A stretch of 64,000 nt of DNA. Origin: Bidens hawaiensis. Lineage: Eukaryota > Streptophyta > Magnoliopsida > Asterales > Asteraceae. Position numbers and translations under genes: made by a program. The DNA lies in the NCBI GenBank assembly GCA_021521415.1, contig JAIQDT010003803.1:124001-188000 (forward strand), read 5' to 3'. The notes under the pieces were generated by a model. The model did not search any database. It saw only the letters and a program-made list of their open reading frames with translations, and was not told the origin of the DNA. Shown here in pieces: positions 56,221-64,000 of this stretch; positions within the stretch are counted from its first letter, which is position 1; the number at the start of each line of letters is the position of its first letter.

Positions 56221-59200
56221 TATAGAGGTAGGGTACCAAAAAATACGTGTCCATATGGCACCCACGGAACATATGGATCACCCGCATAACCCGCTAAAGG
56301 AAGAATGATAATAAGTTCTAAGAACCATGCGCGGAAGCATCCAGGCACCCTCAGAAATCATCTGCAGGGTAACACATTCACCCGCTAGGATATTCGGATG
56401 GCGATGCTGTCACACCCTCAAAATCCACTATCGGAGTTTTACCGTCAGAGGGTGTGAACTAATAGAATCGGAGTCATTAGTTAAATCAAATACCACAGTT
56501 AAAGTTTTAAAAAAAACCAAGACATCAAGTCTTAAGTAAAAATGCGGAAGCGTAAACTGTAAGCAAATAGTTGCGCCACACAGGACGACTTAAAGCAACA
56601 GTTATCATGATAAAATTTAAAAGAAGTCTAAAGCAATAGAGTTCAGTGAATGCATGTCCTATACCGCTCGCCCGCCTCGGTTGGTGAGTTCACAGGTTTA
56701 AGTAAATTTAAGCGTTGCGTTTTAGCGTTACCAGATAGTGTTATGTCAATTATATATCAATAGGTAGCTAACCTATCAAGCATGTATTACTAAGTGTTTG
56801 ACACCGAAGCTGACTGTTTATACGTTGCCTTGCCACCATGTCAACCACGACCATGGTAATGTGTTAGCCAAAATTATATCCACTCGACCTACAGTCGAGT
56901 TTAGAGTTGGGTGGGGTTTGTCAAACCCAGTAGTACTACTCAACACTGACTCACTATTATCCAATATTAACCAGTTCGATAGTTCAGAAGGACTTAGTTG
57001 GTTTGTTGCCACTTAGCCTTACAAATGATATATAAAGAGTAAACAAAATCTAAAGCGTTGGAGTATGTTATCTCCCTCTAATAAAAGTGTTAAAGAGTAA
57101 AAGCGGCCATGAAACTCACTGTTTGCGAAGTTTTCAAAAATCCGAGAAAAGCGTGCGTCAAAGAAATCCTCACTAGTGCTCTAAAAACAAGATGAGATTT
57201 CTAAGTGTTTGAACTACGAGTGAATCTCTAGACTCGACACATAAAAGTTATGCATGAGATGTGTTTGTTTGTGAAACAAGTGCGACTCGACAAACACGTT
57301 GGTGATATGTTACATGTGTGAACAAGTATAGTGTTAAGTGTTACTACGGTACATCATCAGTAAAATCTCTACCACAAGGGCAAATATGTCAAACACATAG
57401 CAAACATCGGTCAAATAATCACTTTTCATGTTAAATCAAAGAATTCAGCAGCTAAGTTACCGAGACAGCACGTCAAGATTACTCTATTTCACTAACCATA
57501 CATGTAGATAAAATCACCAAACATTAATCACAGAAGAACACGTGAGTTAGGTTTCTAAAAATATTTTGATTACATACGGTTTTCTCACAAGGATCAAAAC
57601 AACACAGTAAGCACACAGCAGTCATTATCATGCGCAACAAAACGTTCTTTACTATTACCGTTACATGGTTAATCTAATTAATGCAAGACCAATTGGGTTA
57701 GATTCCTCACTCAAATGATTAACTTCCAGAAGTGGAATCAACTCAATTGGTCTTGTCGTTTGTGAGATATACTAATTACAAACAACCTACAAGAAAGCTT
57801 CCCGAATCAGACTTGCGCAACAGATTTGTAAATTAATAAAAACTAACTTGCACATGTCCAAAAATTACAAAATCAGACTCTTTAGAAACTAGACTCGACC
57901 TACTACATCATAGAATCAATAATCACTTCGAAACATATCATTAACATCAAGTTACAGTCGTTTTAACATGCAATTATGATTCTGTCCAGCATCAGTTTTC
58001 ACCAAAAAACTCAACAAACTACTAATCTATGAACCAAAAATCATGCATACAACCCTAACTCATCAACAATCAATATATTTAGCATTTAGGGTTTATGATC
58101 ATCATGTTTAATCATGCCAAAAATCGATAGAATGGTTAGATATAGTGTTTAATTTACCTAGCTAGTAACCTTGGATCTTCAAACAACTTGCAAACAATCT
58201 TGTATGTATGTATGTGTGTGTTGTTCGGCCGATCAAGGAGAGAGGAGGGGGCGGGGCTGCCGTCGTAAGGAGAGGGAGAGAGGGGAGAGGGTTAGGGTTT
58301 TGTGTTATAAGTTTCTTTATATATTAATTAATTAATTACATGTTACAACTTGCACCCTCAACTTCTATTTTGTATAATTCTAACACAAACTATTTCTTTT
58401 TCATCCATGATATGAGGTTATACATGCAAGCACCAAATTACATATAAACGTAACACATAATTATATCAAGTACTTGTTTATAATATTTATTGTTTGTTCA
58501 CCAACGGTTTGAGTCGACTCGTGTGTGTTTCGGTGAAACTCCGAAAGACTACTTGTGTAATGATTGTCATGTGTCATTTAACTCTAATTAAATGCAATTT
58601 GAAATGCGTTAACAGGAATGACATAGTTCGTGTGATCTTGAGTTTGAATATAACGAAGTTCGGATTAACGGAGTTAACCTGAAATTGACGATTGTCACAG
58701 ATGCCACAGGACAACAGTAATTAACCAATTACCTTCTAGAAGAATTAATAAGATCCTTTCTTGAAGAATACGTGACCCATCAACCAATGAAGGGAGGACA
58801 CCTGGCCAGGTTGTTATAATCGTTCACATGGTCAGGGTTATAACTTGTCCTATCATAGAGCGACACGTGTCCAGGTTGTTATGCCCATACACATGCGACG
58901 TATAGCTCAACCTATCATATAAGGGCACGTGTCCAGGTGGTTACGAAGGCATCTTATAGAATGGGACAACTGGTCCAATCATATTCCCCCACCCTTCGGC
59001 TATAAATATCTTCGCAATCTCCTTAAGGTATTCATTCACTCCCCACTATCTTCTCTAAATACTTAAGTACTTTCTCTCTATCAGAACTGTACTTATTCTC
59101 ACGCCGGAGGGTGGTTACGGGAAGATTCCCCCTCTTGTCCTTCCCTTAACAAGCTCACGGTGTCTGTTTTGCAGGTTCCGGCCATTGGACTTTGGGAGAT

Positions 59201-59292
59201 TGTGCTCATATCGTGTTGGTTGTTATCGTATCCTACCCTATGGACTCATTGGATCTAGGACCCTTCAAGGGGATTAGATCTGTGTTTCTTCT
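56221..59292 (+). mobile_element. 5' LTR of a second Tat-like gypsy element, split
   Basis: Starts near TATAGAGGTAGGG (56221; TG changed to TA) and ends TTTCTTCT at 59292, with PBS at 59294. A 2.29-kb solo LTR divides it; without that it is about 775 bp. TATA box CTATAAATAT at 59000 and the GCTCACGGTGTCTGTTTTGC block at 59154 match the first gypsy LTR. Confidence 0.7.
56408..58699. mobile_element. 2.29-kb solo LTR, family S, copy 1
   Basis: TGTCACACCC...GATTGTCACA with a perfect 5-bp duplication GATGC (56403-56407 and 58700-58704). Same family as 59882-62499. No ORF of note. Confidence 0.88.
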
Positions 59293-59293
59293 T

Positions 59294-59308
59294 TGGCGCC
59301 ATCCATGC
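59294..59308 (+). promoter_or_regulatory. Primer-binding site of the second gypsy element
   Basis: TGGCGCCATCCATGC, one base different from the first element's site. Confidence 0.75.
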
Positions 59309-59355
59309 TTGTGTTATAACTGTGATAATTCTTTGTTTTTGTTGGTTCGTACGAT

Positions 59356-62300
59356 ATGAGTCAATTTCTCGAAGGGCCGACAGGAACTCCTGCACCTGTT
59401 TCACGTGTTACTGATACAGAAGCACCTGGAGGTTTTGCTTCAAGTGTTTTCGCTCGTATCACGACACCTGGAAGTTCTACTCCATGTGACCTAGGACATG
59501 TCACGGAACCGGGGGGTCATACTCCAACGAACTTAGGGCATGTCATGGCGCTAGGAGGTTCTAACCTTGTCAATCCAGGGTGAGTCACGAGAGAAACTCA
59601 TCGGACACGGTCAGAATTAGGTCTAGAAGATGATTCTGAACCGGCGAGAGCTCATCGTCGTAGCTCCAAAGCTAGAGGACTCTTATCTCCTGATGAGTGG
59701 TTCCAAATCCAACAAGAGAATGTGATAGCTGAGTATGAGTGTAGGGTGCGTGAAGAGAGACTCCATGCTCGTACTCTGACTTATGATGTATCTTCCAGAA
59801 GATCTCTTTCTCCTCCTCCAACAACGAGGAGAAGCCAGATCTGTCACAGTGTTCAGACGGAGAGAGACCCAGAGGAGATATTGTCACACCCTCAAAATCC
59901 ACTAACGGAGTTTTACCATCAGAGGGTGTGAACTAACAGGATCGGAATCATCAGTTATAATCAAACCATAAAAACGTTTAAATGAAAATAAGTGCGGAAG
60001 CGTAAAACCATAGAAACAATGTTACGTCACGCAGGACGATTTAAAACCAATGATAACAGTTAAAAGTAAGTTTGCATAGTTAAAAGTTTTTCAAGTAATG
60101 CATGTTCCTAAACCGCGTGCCCGCCTCGGCTACCTGAGAATAACATACTAAAAGTGTCAACACAAGGTTGGTGAGTTCACATGTTATATAAAAATAAATC
60201 GTTTAGCGTTTGCGTTCAGCGTTTTGCGTTACAGCGTTACAGCGTTTTGCGTTACAGCGTTTTGCGTTACATATAGTGTTATGTCAATTATATATCGATA
60301 GGTAGCTAGTCTATACAACAAGTATTACTAAGTGTTCGACACCGAAGCTGACTCGTTTATTAAGTGCCTTGTCACCAGGTCCTCCAGACCATGGTACATG
60401 TTAGCTAAAATTACACCCGCTCGACCTCCAGTCGAGTTTAGCGTTGGGTGGGGTTTGTCAAACCCAGTAGTACTACTCAACAGTGACTCGCTATTCCAAA
60501 TATTAACCGGTTCGATGTGTAGGACTTCAATTGTTTCGTTTGCCACTTAGCCTTTACAAGTGATATATAATTTAGTAACAAAATCTTAAATGCGTTTATC
60601 GGAGTATGTTATCTCCCCCAAGTGAAAAGCGTTTAAAACAGTTTAAAAGAGGGGAAAGTGAAACTCACTGTTTGCGAAGAATTTCCCAAATTAAATCACC
60701 AAGATGCGCGTCACCGAAAAACTCTCTCTAGCGTTCTAAAACAATAAAGAGATTTTTCTAAGTGTCGGAATATTATCGAGTCTCTAGACCCGGCACATAA
60801 TACCTATGCACATAACATGTTTCGTGTTTCGTTTGTGAATCATGTGTGACTTTAACAAGTGTTTTTGTGACACATTACATGTGTAAGCAATCATATACGT
60901 GTCATGTATTCATAAAGTACATTACTATCAATTATTCCCCGTAAGGGCATTTTGGTCAACAATTAACAATTAACTAGCCATTATTCCCCATGAGGGCAAT
61001 TTGGTCAAATCATGGCAATCAATTAGCAATTATTCCCTGCAAGGGTATTTTGGTCAAAACAAAACAATTATATAGCAAGTATCATGTTTCATGCATTTTT
61101 ACACAACTCAGCAGCTAGTTTCACCGAGACAGAAATCCTACTAGAAAGATTGTACTATTTCACCGATCATAGCATCTCAATTAATTTACCAAAAATCATC
61201 ACAGAAGCACATATGTCTTAGGTTTCCAGAACATATTTAATTATATTTTTATTCCACATAGTTTTCTCACAATCATCAAATCATTACAGCAAACTCATAA
61301 CAGTCAAATTCATGCGCAACAGAATTTTATTTGCAATTCCCGTTAAACGAAAAATCCAATAAATGCAAGACCACTTGGGTTAGGTTCCTAACTCAATAAG
61401 TCAACTTCCAGAAGTGGAACCAACCCAATTGGTCTCGTAGTTCAGGAGATATAACATTTACAAAACAACCTAACCGCAGGTCTAACAGCTCAGCTTTGCA
61501 CAACGTTTTTGTAAAATCATAAACGTTAACTTCTACTAGTCCAAAAATTACAAGTTTATACTTTATAGAAACTAGACTCAACCTAGTTTACTGTAGTACC
61601 AATAATCTCAACCAATTTTCACGTTTACACTTCGTTACAGTCACTTAAACATCATATACCCATTCTGTCCAGAAACTGTTTGCATCCAAACTCAATATAT
61701 TAACAACCTATGAACTATCATGCATTCATATAACACTCTAGACTCCATAAACACCATTCATGCACATCAATTACCCATTACACACATGATTAGGGTTTTT
61801 GTTTGAACTCAAACCATAGACACAACAATTAACATGCAACAACATTCAATCTAGTTATCAAATCATCATCAATCAACAACAAACATATTAACTTCATACA
61901 TACATGAAAAATCGGCAGCTAGGGTTTTCAATTAACCCATTAAACATCAAAATCAAGTAACAAGGATGTATAGGATAATCAATTATACCTTCCTAGCACC
62001 TAGTTCTTCAATCAAAGGCTTGATTTCTTGGTGTATGTGTGTGTGAAAGTCGACGGCAGCCAAGGGTTTGGGGTGGGAGAGTTCCGATCGGGGTTGGGTT
62101 TATAATAATAATAGTTAGGGTTTACTTGTTAATGATCTATTTATAAACACACAAGTTACACTCAAGTCTCTCTACTTTCAATTGTTGTTTTTCTAACTTA
62201 ACTAACTAGTTTACATCTTGAGTTAATGTTCATAACCAGGTTATCACGTAACACATAAGTCTAACACATAATTATCACATAATTACTGTTTTGACGTTTT

Positions 62301-63319
62301 TCGTTTATTCATCAATCGTTTGCGTCAACTCGTTTGCGTTTTGGTGCAAATCCCGAAAGACTACACATGTAGTAAGTGTTAAGCGTCATTTAAACCCTAG
62401 TTTAAATGTAATGAAGTGTGCGTTATAGATTTAGTGATCTTAAGTTTGAATTGACGGAGTTGAGTTAACGGAGTTAACCTGAAATTGACGATTGTCACAG
62501 ATATGGAGAACGCGTGAGCGTCCTCGTAGGGTCATGCATGTACCCGCTTACTTAGAAGAGTATGAGAGCCATGATTCAACGTATCATCCGGGTGACATCA
62601 GTTATTACAGTGGTGATAGCAAACTCCAGTTACGAGGAGGAACTAGTTATCCGCGAGCGGTAGTTCGTCATGCAGAATACCACAGTAATGTTGAGGAAGA
62701 CTTCTCTAAGCCTTATCGCCTAGCTGCTTTTGCTGAAAAGTCAAAATTCATTGCACGTATTGCAACAGCTCTGTTTCCAGTCAATGTAAAGATCCCAACA
62801 TCTGTTGGAAAGTACGATGGGATGACTGATCCTAGCGATCACCTAATGAACTTTGTGGCTGTAGGAGGGGTCAGCGGTTGGACGCTTCCCTACTTGTGTC
62901 ATATGTTTGCTTTAACATTCACTGGTGCAGCACGTGAATGGTTTGAAAAGTTGCCGGACGAGCAAATTAAGAATTGGGAAGACTTTATTGCCAAATTCTC
63001 CCAACATTTCAGTCAGCAGCGGAAACACACTCGTGATCCGTCCGAGATATTAGATGTGGTTAGGCGGAATATTGAATCCATTGAGGACTTCATTACTCGT
63101 TTTAACAATGAAAGTCTCAATATCGGTGGAGTAAGTGAAGACATGTTGCGGGGAGCTTTCCGCAAAAATGTGAAGAGTGATGAATTAATCTGGACTCTGA
63201 CTGGCAGAGACGGAATGCCTACGTCCTGGAATGATATTACGACCGCAGCAAAGTTGTTCGCGAGGATTCAAAAGACTTTGGCGACTAATGGTCAGAAGCA
63301 AAACTTTGGAAATAATTGA
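59356..63319 (+). pseudogene. gag: Gag of the second gypsy element, interrupted
   Basis: ATG 59356. The first 75 codons repeat a Gly/Thr-rich motif (DLGHVTEPGG, NLGHVMALGG), then TGA at 59581 stops the frame; downstream codons (SPDEWFQIQQENVIAEYECR) remain readable to EEI at 59881. The solo LTR (59882-62499) follows, and the frame resumes with WRTRERPRRVMHV. The capsid-like domain (AAREWFEKLPDEQ, KFSQHFSQQRKHT, FITRFNNESLNIGG, LTGRDGMPTSWND) is close to the first element's gag. Ends at TGA 63319; no knuckle is found before the stop. Confidence 0.85.
59882..62499. mobile_element. 2.62-kb solo LTR, family S, copy 2
   Basis: TGTCACACCC...GATTGTCACA with the 5-bp duplication GATAT (59877-59881 and 62500-62504). 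It is about 330 bp longer than copy 1, mainly from an AGCGTTTTGCGTTAC expansion at 60204-60275 and three units with AGGGCATTTTGGTCAA at about 60936-61070. Confidence 0.88.
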
Positions 63320-63394
63320 TTATGTATTTTAGGGATAAGATAGGCTGGTAACCTTTCTTTCCCACTCTACATTCTAAGCCACCCATAATATTAG

Positions 63395-63856
63395 ATGTCG
63401 TTCAAAGCTCATATCGAAGAATTTGTACGCAAGTCAAAAGAGGCCGGAATTGCCGAACCTTACCCCGAAGACAACATGAGTGATGGATATTATGAGGCGT
63501 ACTTCAACCAAGATGTGGAACACGACTTGTCCAAACCCGTGTACTACCCCGGAAGTCGACACTATCCGATAGATGTTCCCGATAGTCCACCAAAGCAAGG
63601 AATTGAACCACCAAGACATTCAAGCTACCATCCACCATCCCTACCAATGTATCAACCTTCTAAAGTACTGACATACCAACCATCAGAGATTCCCACTTAC
63701 CAACCCTTGGAGATACCACAAAGTTATCCAGCCGGATACTTACCGAACTCTCAACCATCCTCCGAATGGATGAAATATCTTTCTGATCAACAAGAGTGGC
63801 ATGCCGGAAGCTCCACTTTTAATGAAATCAATTCCCAACCAACCAATAATGAATGA
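63395..63856 (+). CDS. Unrecognised ORF after the second gag
   Basis: 153 codons. N-terminus MSFKAHIEEFVRKSKEAGIA, an acidic/Tyr-rich stretch, then Pro/Tyr repeats (TYQPSEIPTYQPLEIPQSYP). After the TGA the same frame continues with a long Glu/Asp-rich run to the end of the window, so the stop may be a lesion. I do not recognise a family. It could be a further gag part, an extra element ORF or a separate element. Confidence 0.4.
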   Translation: MSFKAHIEEFVRKSKEAGIAEPYPEDNMSDGYYEAYFNQDVEHDLSKPVYYPGSRHYPIDVPDSPPKQGIEPPRHSSYHPPSLPMYQPSKVLTYQPSEIPTYQPLEIPQSYPAGYLPNSQPSSEWMKYLSDQQEWHAGSSTFNEINSQPTNNE

Positions 63857-64000
63857 CCGTCCCGTAGACCCAAGATGAGGGTAATGATGCCCACTGAGAC
63901 TTTCCAGATGATCTCAATAAACGATGAAACAACACAACCCATGGAGGAAGATGAACCGGAAGAAGAGGAATCAGAAGAGGAGGAGGAATCCGAAGAAGAG

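Noticed and set aside
56408..62499. The two TGTCACA...TGTCACA segments as the LTR pair of one retrotransposon
   Set aside because: Each has its own perfect target duplication, and the DNA between them is another element's LTR, PBS and gag.
1..64000. Endogenous pararetrovirus or organelle insert
   Set aside because: No movement-protein, coat or viral RT motifs, and no plastid- or mitochondrion-like genes were seen.

Overview
The window is plant nuclear DNA: AT-rich, dominated by nested LTR retrotransposons of the Ty1/copia and Ty3/gypsy types, with CACTA, hAT-like, foldback and LINE remnants. Several repeat-encoded proteins resemble repeat proteins I know from Asteraceae genomes, so a composite-family eudicot is likely; that is an inference.

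Only one host gene is supported. It is a minus-strand alpha-dioxygenase (fatty-acid alpha-oxidation, DOX1/PIOX family) whose ten exons run from an ATG at 52249 to a stop at 22754. The exon phases agree throughout, but the gene is dead. A 20-kb nested retrotransposon sits inside coding exon 3, one base is missing in exon 5, exon 7 carries a 63-bp in-frame tandem duplication that doubles the heme-ligand motif, and the acceptors of exons 6 and 10 are lost. Intron 5 has grown to about 5 kb with small transposons and satellites.

Layout. 1-1140: inverted fragment of a copia 3' region. 1141-4437: 3' end and LTR of an Athila-type gypsy element. 4446-6200: broken minus-strand repeat ORF. 6455-13298: two direct copies of a 3-kb copia-derived block with a gypsy-type LTR at their junction. 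11308-19634: decayed copia element with gag but no visible pol, holding two solo LTRs. 20151-22059: an inverted-motif cluster and the 3' end of a CACTA element. 22754-52249: the alpha-dioxygenase gene and everything inserted in it. 52539-55144: LTR fragment, MITEs and a 0.77-kb tandem duplication. 56221-64000 (runs off the window): 5' part of a second Tat-like gypsy element split by two solo LTRs of one family.

The central nest has a readable order. A Tat-lineage gypsy element (30749-50819) jumped into the alpha-dioxygenase exon. Later a copia element (33811-42228) jumped into the gypsy gag-pol, and it remains complete: matching 979-bp LTRs, a 5-bp target duplication, PBS, PPT and an unbroken 1346-residue polyprotein. 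The gypsy element has lost its reverse transcriptase core. It carries, antisense and downstream of integrase, a five-exon gene with its own TATA box, four short GT-AG introns and an AATAAA signal.

Most unusual signals: the spliced antisense gene; a covarying stem-loop shared by three Tat-like LTR types; the TGGGCTTCGGCCCA palindrome cluster in the copia leader; three tRNA-like units at about 147-bp spacing inside a solo LTR; a cluster of AACGAATG/CATTCGTT hairpins; and the copia-type structure that may be a gag-only family.
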